DNA of 64,000 nucleotides. Source: an uncultured Prevotellaceae bacterium (GTDB taxonomy: Bacteria > Bacteroidota > Bacteroidia > Bacteroidales > Bacteroidaceae). Location of the stretch: NCBI GenBank assembly GCA_902786665.1, contig CADADN010000008.1, positions 23,734 through 87,733 of the forward strand. The letters are read 5' to 3'. Within the stretch, counting starts at the first letter, position 1. The number at the start of each line of letters is the position of its first letter. A program made the position numbers and the translations under genes. Shown piece by piece: positions 1-7,565 of the stretch. The notes beneath the pieces are model-generated. The model was given only the letters and a program-made list of their open reading frames with translations. It was not told where the DNA came from and searched no databases.

Positions 1-455
1 TTCACTCCTCCATAAGCCATCAGTGCACGCAGGTTGCTGCCACTGCCTACGATGATGATGCCGGCATTGGCCAGTTTCGCTTTTCCATCATTGTTCACAT
101 GGTTGGAAAAATCACCCAGTTCATCTTCCTGTTCCTCCATCCCTTCTTCCATACCTTCCACATCTTCAGCAGCATGGAATGTCACATTGTCTTTTGACAA
201 GACCAATCGTTCCCCGTCTTTGATTTTCATGCTGAAAGTGATGAACTGCTCACGGTAAGGCTCGCTGTCGCTGAACCATGATGAAACATCCTTTGTGAAG
301 GAGCCGTCGACCAACCTGTCCCAGCTCCATTCCGGGAACTTCGTCAGTTCCCTTTTCTCCACCTCGGAATATGCGGGGCGGGGAAAAGTGGTGAGGACGA
401 CGGCTGCCATGACAAACACCGTGCACATCGTTGCGATATAGAACTTGTTATACAT
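1..455 (-). CDS. DHHW/AlgJ-like protein, C-terminus beyond window
   Basis: Reading the minus strand from the ATG at 455 gives an open frame to the window edge (about 151 residues). It begins with an N-terminal hydrophobic segment (residues about 4-24) that can act as a signal anchor. After it comes a VEKRELTKFPEWSWDRL stretch, then SFTKDVSSWFSD and EPYREQF, the usual opening of DHHW/AlgJ-like proteins that acetylate exported polysaccharide. The catalytic DHHW motif itself would lie beyond the window. A short acidic insert rich in Glu and Met (around residues 95-112) is distinctive. The gene follows another DHHW protein by 57 nt and is the fourth gene of the operon starting at 3901. Family assignment rests on the N-terminal pattern and context; partial. 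Confidence 0.72.
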   Translation of the reverse strand, partial: MYNKFYIATMCTVFVMAAVVLTTFPRPAYSEVEKRELTKFPEWSWDRLVDGSFTKDVSSWFSDSEPYREQFITFSMKIKDGERLVLSKDNVTFHAAEDVEGMEEGMEEQEDELGDFSNHVNNDGKAKLANAGIIIVGSGSNLRALMAYGGV

Positions 456-512
456 ATATAATGTATTGGCTCAGGATGGTATAACCAGTTGTGATGGCGT
501 TGTTTGAATGAT

Positions 513-1607
513 TTAGCGATTGAGCATGCGCTGGATGCCTTGGCCTGTGGTCTTGGCATAGGCCAGGGAGATGCAATGTGCAAACAACAAGTCGGTAATC
601 CCATTGTCTTTCACATATTTCACCACGTTGCCGGGGAAATATCGGAAATCGATGACATGGATTTCCTCGAAAGAGTAGAAGAGATATCCGGGAATGGCAT
701 TTCCATAACTGTCCTTGATGATGAGCAGTCGCCGGCCGTTCTTCGTCGAGGTCTCCACCTTGGTGGTGTTGGAGTCGCCTCCCATGAAAGTGCAGTATGC
801 AGCGGAACTTCCGTCTTTGTACTCCCTGAAGAAGTTCACCGCCTTGGGACCACTCTGCCCTGTGACAGCCCTGCTCTTTCCCAACGAATAGGTGATGGCC
901 GTTGTCTTGTAGTTGACACCACGTGGCACATAATAGTCGAAATTCTCCGGTGCACGCCCCACGGCAGGGTCTTTGGTGTATACCGTGTACATCGTGCCCA
1001 GAAAATTGTGTATGGTTTTCTTGTCATAATTGGAGAGGTTTTTGAAAGGCACTTTTGCCGCCTTGGCGAAAGCCTCTGCTGCGTAATAGGCTCCCAAGGG
1101 TGCCCAATGGTGGTCGGTACGCAAGAAAATGGGTTCGCGCACATGCCAAGCCAATGCCGTGAAGGCATCGACGCCGGTCACTCCAGGCATCCTTTTGTAC
1201 ATCCCGTCGATGGTCGCTTTTTGGTCGGTGTTGTATTTCTTTCCCTCATCAGGTGTGTAGTAGGCTGATGCGATGGGAATGATCATGCTGTATATGCGTA
1301 TGCTGTCGCCAAGCTTGCTACGATAGTTGTTCACTGCATCTGTATAGGCGGTTCCACCCTGCGGCGTTCCAGAGAAGGCACTGGTCACCCTGATGTCGGG
1401 ACCATCCCCTATGATAAGTATGCCTGGCTTGGGCTGTCGCAACTGTGCGTTGGGACATACCCGGTTCTGGTATTTCCCTTTGACGAAAGTGGCCGTATCG
1501 GAATAAACTGTAGACTCTTCCTTACCGGTTTTCCCTGTTGTTGCACCAACTGTCATGGTTGCAGCCAACAACAGGGTTATGAAAGCGATGGTCTTTTTCT
1601 TTTTCAT
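513..1607 (-). CDS. DHHW-family (AlgJ/AlgX-like) polysaccharide acetylation protein
   Basis: 364 residues from ATG 1607, with a cleavable signal peptide (MKKKKTIAFITLLLAATMTVGA). It carries the family motif RTDHHWAPLGAYYAAEAF in the middle and a late IIKDSYGNAIPGYLF block, which in AlgJ/AlgX-type SGNH-like enzymes supply catalytic Asp-His and Ser. The family moves acetyl groups, delivered across the membrane by an MBOAT partner, onto exported polysaccharide in the periplasm. It starts 11 nt after the MBOAT stop, so the two are almost certainly co-transcribed. A longer reading frame extends upstream to 1886, but that part lies inside the MBOAT gene and has no signal peptide, so the 1607 start is preferred. 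The polysaccharide acceptor is unknown. Confidence 0.88.
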   Translation of the reverse strand: MKKKKTIAFITLLLAATMTVGATTGKTGKEESTVYSDTATFVKGKYQNRVCPNAQLRQPKPGILIIGDGPDIRVTSAFSGTPQGGTAYTDAVNNYRSKLGDSIRIYSMIIPIASAYYTPDEGKKYNTDQKATIDGMYKRMPGVTGVDAFTALAWHVREPIFLRTDHHWAPLGAYYAAEAFAKAAKVPFKNLSNYDKKTIHNFLGTMYTVYTKDPAVGRAPENFDYYVPRGVNYKTTAITYSLGKSRAVTGQSGPKAVNFFREYKDGSSAAYCTFMGGDSNTTKVETSTKNGRRLLIIKDSYGNAIPGYLFYSFEEIHVIDFRYFPGNVVKYVKDNGITDLLFAHCISLAYAKTTGQGIQRMLNR

Positions 1608-1618
1608 TGTCTGAATAT

Positions 1619-3061
1619 TTAAAATCTTGTATAAATGAATGCATTGTTGGTAGCTCCCACCAAAAGGGCCGTGGAGATGATGAGTATGGCGATGGATACG
1701 ACCAACCGTGAGAGCGTATTGACGGTTTGGTTGAAAACCAGCTTGTCCGCCGTGTGTCGGTCGAAGAAATCGGCCACTTGTTTCCTTATCGGCATGCAGA
1801 AGACAACAGCGGCCAACCAAAGCCAGAAATGGTCGAAAATGGCTGCCTCGGAGATGACGTCCCAATACGTTTCCGCTCCTCCCCATAATCTATGGAAGAA
1901 TGAGGTCAAACGTGTGAAATCATCAAAATAGAAGATTCCGAAACTCACCACCACGACAAAAAGGCAATAGAAATGAAGCAAGGGGGAGGGTATGCGGTTG
2001 ATGACCTTCAGCAACGTATATTTCTCCAACGTCACAAAAACACCGAACAACACTCCCCAGAAGATGAAGTTCCAACTGGCACCATGCCACATCCCAGTGA
2101 GGAACCACACCACCAAGATGTTGACGGCCTGATGACGACGGTTACCTCCCATCGGGATATAGACATAGTCTCGGAAGAAACTACCCAGGGAAATATGCCA
2201 TCGTCTCCAGAATTCCGTGATGGACTTGCTGCAGTATGGATGGTCGAAGTTCTCGTTGAACCTGAATCCCAAGCATCGTCCAAGACCGATTGCCATGTCG
2301 GAATAGCCCGAGAAGTCGAAATAGATTTGCAGGGTGAACGCGATGATTCCAATCCAAGCGCCAGCCACGCTCAACTCTTCCAACTTCCCGTCGAGGAACT
2401 GATGTGAGATTTCATAGAGCTGATTGGCGAAAATCACTTTCTTGGCCAATCCCCTCAAGAAGCGGTAGATGCCATCGGAAAGGTCTTCCGCGGTGACGTG
2501 GCGCTTTGTGATTTTTTCTGCCACCGTCTGGTATCTGACGATAGGTCCTGCTATCAGCTGCGGGAACATCGAGATGTAGAGCAACAGGTCGATGAAACGC
2601 TTTTGGGAATGAGAGTCACGCCTGTAGACATCCACCAGATAGGACAAGGATTGGAAAATATAGAAACTGATGCCTATGGGCAGTGAGATGTGAGGTGACG
2701 GCACGGGCATGCCCAATGCCTGGAGCTGGTTGGCGAAGAAATCGGCATATTTGAATATCCCAAGTATGCCAAGGTCGCACGCCACCCCGATAACCAGCAT
2801 CGCTTTCCTGTGCTTTTCCTGATGGTCTATCATCCGCCCGATAAAGAAGTTGATGACCACGCAGACCAACATCAGGAAAACGTAGATGGGTTCGCCCCAT
2901 GCGTAGAAGATGAGGGAGAAGAGCACGAGAACGGCGTTTCTCACATGGCATGCGGGCGTGTCATCTTTCGACATTGCCTTGTCGGCCCACGTACCCAAGA
3001 GATACATGATGGCGAAAGAAGCCAGAAACACATATATGAAAAAAAGGTCTGAGAATACCAT
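1619..3061 (-). CDS. MBOAT family O-acyltransferase (AlgI-like)
   Basis: 480 residues, polytopic, about 10-12 hydrophobic segments. Typical AlgI/PatA features are present: PIGISFYIFQSLSYLVDVYR, YFDFSGYSDMAIGLGRCLGF, WRRWHISLGSFFRDYVYIP and WFLTGMWHGASWNFIFWG, the last holding the conserved MBOAT histidine. The family takes an acyl group from a cytoplasmic donor and passes it across the inner membrane to a periplasmic transferase, here presumably the two DHHW proteins downstream. It lies 12 nt after the SGNH gene. The C-terminal 60 residues contain two extra hydrophobic stretches, as in AlgI. The donor is probably acetyl-CoA by family analogy. High confidence in family, lower in exact substrate. 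Confidence 0.93.
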   Translation of the reverse strand: MVFSDLFFIYVFLASFAIMYLLGTWADKAMSKDDTPACHVRNAVLVLFSLIFYAWGEPIYVFLMLVCVVINFFIGRMIDHQEKHRKAMLVIGVACDLGILGIFKYADFFANQLQALGMPVPSPHISLPIGISFYIFQSLSYLVDVYRRDSHSQKRFIDLLLYISMFPQLIAGPIVRYQTVAEKITKRHVTAEDLSDGIYRFLRGLAKKVIFANQLYEISHQFLDGKLEELSVAGAWIGIIAFTLQIYFDFSGYSDMAIGLGRCLGFRFNENFDHPYCSKSITEFWRRWHISLGSFFRDYVYIPMGGNRRHQAVNILVVWFLTGMWHGASWNFIFWGVLFGVFVTLEKYTLLKVINRIPSPLLHFYCLFVVVVSFGIFYFDDFTRLTSFFHRLWGGAETYWDVISEAAIFDHFWLWLAAVVFCMPIRKQVADFFDRHTADKLVFNQTVNTLSRLVVSIAILIISTALLVGATNNAFIYTRF

Positions 3062-3073
3062 TCTTACTGCTAA

Positions 3074-3901
3074 TTAGTGTTGTGTCAACTCTGCTATGCG
3101 CTTGGCCAGGTATGTGCCGTTGAGCCTGGCACCTTCCTCGGAGGTGTGAGCTCCATCGGTGGTGTAGCGTTTCGTCTTCATCTCATCCACCCTGCGGATG
3201 CAACATTCCCGGTCTTGGCGAATCACTTTCAACCCCATGCGCAAACCGCATTGCTCGATGACCTCACAGGCTTTGGCAAGGTTGGCTTCCGTGGGTTGTA
3301 TGGCTTGCAGAGGAGCAAGCAGGATGATTTGGGCTTGGGGAAAGAGGCTCTCAAGCATTTCGCAGCCATATCTCACCGATTCAGCCAATGACAACACCTG
3401 GCTGGGTTTGCGGTTGAGGAGAGAACCGCCGGAAAACGCTTGACCCACAGTCTTCGAGAACACCCCGGGACGTTTCTTCACAAACCAGGCGTCATTGGTG
3501 CCTGCGGCGATGATGATCAAGTGCGGGACGGGTTGCCGGCCTTCCTTACAAGCAGCAGACAATCTCAATATCTGATTGTATATGACGTTGTCGTTGCCCA
3601 GCACGGCGATGTTCTCCTCCATGTTCGGCTTGGTGGAGACCGTGTTGGTCCATGTCGCTCCGCTACGTGCATAACTCTTGCATGACAAGGGCTTGAAGAT
3701 GTCGACAAACCATTTGTTCCACCCTTTGGGATTATCGCAGTCGTCACCGCCAATCCATGTGTTGGAGTCGCCCAATATCACCACATCCATGGCATGCACC
3801 TCACTACCCGACTCTATGACAGGTTCGTGATTCTGGGCTACGACAAAATGGGGGCTTGACAAGAAAACGGCCAATGCCAATACTAATCTAAAACACTTCA
3901 T
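3074..3901 (-). CDS. Secreted SGNH/GDSL-type hydrolase
   Basis: 275 residues with signal peptide (MKCFRLVLALAVFLSSPHFVVAQ). The SGNH blocks are visible: block I VVILGDSNTWIGGDD (Ser46), block III IIIAAGTNDAWF, and block V TDGAHTSEEGARLNG near the C-terminus with the catalytic Asp and His. The protein is probably periplasmic and may act as an acetyl esterase or transferase on the same glycan as the downstream MBOAT and DHHW proteins. It is the first gene of the minus-strand operon. A TACCTTTG box on the minus strand at 4009-4016 and a palindrome at 3986-4005 precede it. The substrate is not evident from sequence. Confidence 0.88.
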   Translation of the reverse strand: MKCFRLVLALAVFLSSPHFVVAQNHEPVIESGSEVHAMDVVILGDSNTWIGGDDCDNPKGWNKWFVDIFKPLSCKSYARSGATWTNTVSTKPNMEENIAVLGNDNVIYNQILRLSAACKEGRQPVPHLIIIAAGTNDAWFVKKRPGVFSKTVGQAFSGGSLLNRKPSQVLSLAESVRYGCEMLESLFPQAQIILLAPLQAIQPTEANLAKACEVIEQCGLRMGLKVIRQDRECCIRRVDEMKTKRYTTDGAHTSEEGARLNGTYLAKRIAELTQH

Positions 3902-3985
3902 AATATATTCACCTTCAGGGCTCTTTCTACTGAGGCTCTTTTCGACGGGTTTCTTTTCAATGCGGGGCTTCTGCCATAACGAAAG

Positions 3986-4005
3986 CCCGATATTCGTATA
4001 TCGGG
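3986..4005. promoter_or_regulatory. Perfect palindrome near the TSS of the acetylation operon
   Basis: CCCGATAT, TCGT, ATATCGGG forms an 8-bp inverted repeat with a 4-nt centre. It lies directly downstream of the minus-strand -7 box at 4009-4016, about where transcription of the SGNH/MBOAT operon should begin. It could be an operator or a 5'-end mRNA hairpin. The divergent gap 3902-4201 otherwise holds only the two promoters. Confidence 0.5.
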
Positions 4006-4008
4006 GTG

Positions 4009-4016
4009 CAAAGGTA
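4009..4016 (-). promoter_or_regulatory. Bacteroidetes -7 box for the acetylation operon
   Basis: On the minus strand this reads TACCTTTG, matching TAnnTTTG. The predicted start near 4002 leaves a leader of about 100 nt before the ATG at 3901. No clear TTTG -33 box is seen at the expected distance, so confidence is moderate. Confidence 0.5.
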
Positions 4017-4144
4017 CGAAAAATCGTGTGAATTTTTGACGTAAACTATAAAATATGTGTTACACGCCCGTTAATTTATTTTAAAAGGCAGACGAGGGCA
4101 AAAACGTTAATAAATGCAAAAAGGAGGTATGTTGACTGCTTGTG

Positions 4145-4176
4145 TTTGAATATGACAGAAAAAAAGATTATCTTTG
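4145..4176 (+). promoter_or_regulatory. Bacteroidetes promoter for the 894-residue secreted protein
   Basis: TTTG at 4145-4148, a 20-nt spacer, then TATCTTTG at 4169-4176. This matches the Bacteroidetes primary-sigma consensus at both elements. It predicts a start near 4182 and a 20-nt leader before the ATG at 4202. Confidence 0.75.
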
Positions 4177-4201
4177 GGGATAAATCAAATCCTACCGACC
4201 T

Positions 4202-6886
4202 ATGAAATTAGGAAATATTTTTACATTATCACTGCTTTTTTCAAGTTTTTCCACCCTGTGTTCGGCCCAAGAGGAGCGCATACCCTCTTCCAGCGACAAC
4301 CTCTCCCCGTCCTCCCCTGGCGTAGGCGTCGTCGCCTACTCCATTTATGATGCAGGCCATCGCTTCCAACCCATCTGGGGCCTCGACCAAGCATGGATCA
4401 GCGAGCAGAACTTCCGCAAGGGTGTCAACCACATGGGCAAGGCGAACGTCGGCATAGGCCGCTCATGTTTCCGCAACACGAAACCTTTGGTGAACGACAC
4501 CGAACTGGCCTCCGACCCCATCAACGCCCTCAAGAGGCGAAACGGCATCTTCAACATTCTGAGCGACACCCTGCCGCTCGTGCTCACCTGCGACCAAGAG
4601 GCCGGTGTGGACGGCTATTACCGCACGGGGAACACAGCCAACATAGACCATTGGGCAGCCAACATCAACGCCCATGTGAAATGGCTTCAAGACAACACCA
4701 ACCACCGCGTTGCCGGCGTTTCCGTGTTCAACGAACCCGACTATTGGACGGAGGAGGGTGCCACGACCACCAACAGCAGAGACATCGCAAAGAAACTGAA
4801 GGAAAACTATCTGCCGATGGCCAATGTCGCCATCGTGGGCGGCAACACGCTCAACGATGACAAGGCCGCCCAATGGTACAATGTGGGCAAAGCCTATTAC
4901 GACTGGGGCAACACCCACCAACTGGCGGGTTCGATGGACAATTACAAAGCATTCTACCAACTGTTGGCTCGTGACGGGAAGGTGGGTTACAACGACGAGA
5001 TGCACAACGTGGCAGAGGCTTTCATCGGGCTGGAGAACGGCATGACCGTCGGCATCTGGTGGGGCTTCGACAGTCGCGCCAGGGGCGAGTTCTGCGACAT
5101 CAGCCGCCACGGCGTGCGACTGGGATATGCCGACAACCCCGGCAACTGGACCGCCGCCACCGTCTACCGCCATGACAACGGAAAAGTGAAAGCCTTCCTG
5201 GGCAGCAGCGAGCGCCAGGCCTACACCACCTCATACCAGTTCATCTGCACCGACCACGACGTCTATTACGACGGCGTGGGGCCAACCCGCGAAATCACAC
5301 AAGTCATCCACGGCGGCACAGGATACCAGAAAGGACAGAAGAACGCTGAGCGCGTGGTGGACATCACATGGGGCGACGACGTGCAGCCTAGCGCCATCAA
5401 CGGCACCTACAAGATCATGAACAAGGCCACCAACATGCTGGTGGCGGAACATGGCGAGCTGAACGGCCAGCCTAACATCAGCCAGGCGAACGACAACGGC
5501 AGAGCCACCACGCAATGGGAGGTGACACCCGTGGGAAGCACGGTGGACGGCGACTACAGCTTCTACGATATCAAGTCGGTGAACGATGGCAAGCACTGGG
5601 ACGTGCTCAACTTCGCCACGACAAGCGGCGCCAACGTCATATCCTTCGGCACCGGCACTCCGTCGACCAACCAACAATGGTACCTGGAACACGCCGGCGA
5701 CGGATGGTTCTTCATCCGCAACCGCGAGAGCGCACTCTACCTGACGCTCACCTCGACCAACCGTGTACAGGGCATGAACATCAACCAACAGAACCTGCTC
5801 GACGACCCCACGCGCCAACTGTGGCGCTTCCTACCCATCGACGCCGCCTGCGAGACCGTGGCACCGGCAACACCCACCGGCCTGACCACCACCCCACAAT
5901 CCGCCAGCATCCTGTTGGAATGGGAAGCCAATACGGAGACCGACATCGATGGATACATGGTGCTGAGGGCTGAGAAAAACACGAACAAATGGCACACCAT
6001 TGCCAGGAAGTTGAAAACTACGAAATTTATTGACAACAATTGCCAACAAGGCATCGCTTATGAATACCGTATAAAAGCCATCGACAAGAGCGAGAACCAA
6101 TCGTCCGCATGCGAGAGCGTGGAGGCGACAACAAACGGTGAACGCACGATGATTGCCCACTACACCTTCGACGACAACCTGGCAGATGCCACGCCCAACC
6201 AGATGGACGGCGCCACCTATGGCACACCTTCCTTCATCGTCACCAAGGTGGAAGGCACCAAGTCGCTCAACCTCAACGGCACGTCGCAGTTTGTGCAACT
6301 GCCCTACGAAATAGCATCCAGCGAGGAGATGACCTTCGCTGCATGGGTGAACTGGCGCAGCACCAGCACACCCAAACAACGGTTGTTCGACTTCGGCAAC
6401 GGTCCTGGACAATATGCCTACCTCACACCTTCCAATGGCAATGGTGTGGCATTCGTCATCAACGACGGCAATGGCGAGCAAGTGGTGGAAAGCACCACCA
6501 AACTGCCTTCCACACGATGGAAGCACGTCGCCGTCACCATCAGCAAAGGCACCACCACCATATATGTGGACGGAGAACCAGTGGCCAACTCCACCAGCCT
6601 CACCGTGACACCTGCCGACCTACACACCACCATCAACTACATAGGACGCACACAGCAAGGGAGCACATCCATGCTGAAAGCCTATGTCGATGACGTGCGC
6701 ATCTACAACTACGCCCTCAATGAAGAAGAAGTGAAAGAGGCCATGAATGCCGCCACTGGCATCAAGGCTCCAGAAACGACCCCCACACCGGAAGGAGCAC
6801 CTCTCTACGGCGTGGACGGCATACGCGTGAGCAAACACCACAAGGGCATCGTCGTAAGCAAAAAGACAAAAACGATTGACAATTGA
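4202..6886 (+). CDS. Secreted clan-A-like glycosidase with ricin, FN3 and LamG modules
   Basis: 894 residues with signal peptide ending near CSAQ. Residues about 35-390 look like a (beta/alpha)8 glycosidase of clan GH-A (GH30/GH5-like): VFNEPDYW places a candidate acid/base Glu at 178, and GYNDEMHN a candidate nucleophile Glu at 266, followed by VGIWWGF. Residues about 399-545 resemble a ricin-type lectin (YKIMNKATNMLVAEHG, WEVTPVG, TTQWE/NQQWYLE), about 555-645 an FN3 domain, and about 650-840 a LamG-like sandwich (MIAHYTFDDNLADATPNQMD, VHVAVTISKG-like, DDVRIYNYAL). The tail LYGVDGIRVSKHHKGIVVSK resembles C-terminal sorting tails of Prevotella exported proteins. The gene stands alone, with its own promoter (4145-4176) and terminator (6967-6995). 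The exact GH family and substrate are not assignable by eye. Confidence 0.75.
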   Translation: MKLGNIFTLSLLFSSFSTLCSAQEERIPSSSDNLSPSSPGVGVVAYSIYDAGHRFQPIWGLDQAWISEQNFRKGVNHMGKANVGIGRSCFRNTKPLVNDTELASDPINALKRRNGIFNILSDTLPLVLTCDQEAGVDGYYRTGNTANIDHWAANINAHVKWLQDNTNHRVAGVSVFNEPDYWTEEGATTTNSRDIAKKLKENYLPMANVAIVGGNTLNDDKAAQWYNVGKAYYDWGNTHQLAGSMDNYKAFYQLLARDGKVGYNDEMHNVAEAFIGLENGMTVGIWWGFDSRARGEFCDISRHGVRLGYADNPGNWTAATVYRHDNGKVKAFLGSSERQAYTTSYQFICTDHDVYYDGVGPTREITQVIHGGTGYQKGQKNAERVVDITWGDDVQPSAINGTYKIMNKATNMLVAEHGELNGQPNISQANDNGRATTQWEVTPVGSTVDGDYSFYDIKSVNDGKHWDVLNFATTSGANVISFGTGTPSTNQQWYLEHAGDGWFFIRNRESALYLTLTSTNRVQGMNINQQNLLDDPTRQLWRFLPIDAACETVAPATPTGLTTTPQSASILLEWEANTETDIDGYMVLRAEKNTNKWHTIARKLKTTKFIDNNCQQGIAYEYRIKAIDKSENQSSACESVEATTNGERTMIAHYTFDDNLADATPNQMDGATYGTPSFIVTKVEGTKSLNLNGTSQFVQLPYEIASSEEMTFAAWVNWRSTSTPKQRLFDFGNGPGQYAYLTPSNGNGVAFVINDGNGEQVVESTTKLPSTRWKHVAVTISKGTTTIYVDGEPVANSTSLTVTPADLHTTINYIGRTQQGSTSMLKAYVDDVRIYNYALNEEEVKEAMNAATGIKAPETTPTPEGAPLYGVDGIRVSKHHKGIVVSKKTKTIDN

Positions 6887-6966
6887 TAATTTACAATTGA
6901 AAATTTTACTTTTTATTTTTTCAAGGACGATTTATATTTTTCAGGCAAACTGCCATAAACGCCATA

Positions 6967-6995
6967 AGACCCGCCCGCAAGGACGGGTCTTTTTC
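6967..6995 (+). terminator. Intrinsic terminator after the glycosidase gene
   Basis: AGACCCGCCC pairs with GGACGGGTCT with one mismatch across a short CGCAA-type loop, followed by a TTTTTC run. It lies 80 nt after the stop at 6886. Confidence 0.8.
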
Positions 6996-7029
6996 TTGGC
7001 CACCTATTGAGGCTCTAGCGGATTGAGAT

Positions 7030-7160
7030 ACTAGAGATTCTAGGGTTTCTAGAGATACTAGAGATTCTAGAGTTTCTAGAGATTATAGAGTTTCTAGAGA
7101 TTATAGAAATACTAGAGATACTAGAGATACTAGGATTTCTAGGAAAACTAGGAAGACTAG
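7030..7160. repeat. 9-bp-period CTAG array (15 units)
   Basis: The trinucleotide TAG recurs exactly every 9 nt from 7032 to 7158 (15 occurrences), embedded in units such as CTAGAGATT, CTAGAGATA, CTAGAGTTT and, at the right end, CTAGGAAAA. It sits just after the terminator at 6967-6995 and far upstream of the next start. One plus-strand frame is free of stops and would read as Leu-Glu-Ile-like tripeptides, but there is no start codon or ribosome site, so it is not called coding. A sister array lies at 28705-28812. The rest of the 6887-7565 gap holds the terminator, the promoter box at 7301 and a long leader. Confidence 0.85.
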
Positions 7161-7300
7161 TAACACTACCCCCCCTTGAAAAACCCATGATTTTTGTCCT
7201 ATCCCTTAGAAAAATGGGTGGGCAGGGGCATTAAATGTAAAAAATACACCAAATTGAAAAAAAAATAAGGAGAATTAAGTTATCGTATCATTTTTTTTAT

Positions 7301-7308
7301 TATCTTTG
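7301..7308 (+). promoter_or_regulatory. -7 box upstream of the 1199-residue protein gene
   Basis: TATCTTTG matches TAnnTTTG. No convincing -33 TTTG is seen. A start near 7314 would give an unusually long leader of about 250 nt. That leader contains an imperfect hairpin around 7517-7535 (CCTGTCAAC with GTTGCAGG). Confidence 0.5.
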
Positions 7309-7565
7309 CAACTAAAAGTGAGAAGATGGGCATATTGTGTTCAAGCAATAGGCGCAAGATGTGGGGCAAGCATCAGCTACCATCCCGTCAGCCTTCTTGT
7401 CACAACCATCAGAACGCTCTAAATACCAATTTATTACATTACCAAGTCACCACACGCATGTGAATGTATGGGCGGTGATAACCCAAAAGATTAAAAAACC
7501 TATTTTTTCGTGCACCTGTCAACTCAGTTGCAGGATATTTATTAACTTTATTAAATTTAACCTTT

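Noticed and set aside
1635-2407. Plus-strand open frames opposite the MBOAT gene
   Set aside because: Shadow frames of a strongly conserved membrane enzyme; no supporting features.
7030-7160. The 9-bp array as a coding tripeptide-repeat gene
   Set aside because: One frame lacks stops because the period is a multiple of three, but there is no start codon, ribosome site or conserved flanking protein. It is better read as noncoding.
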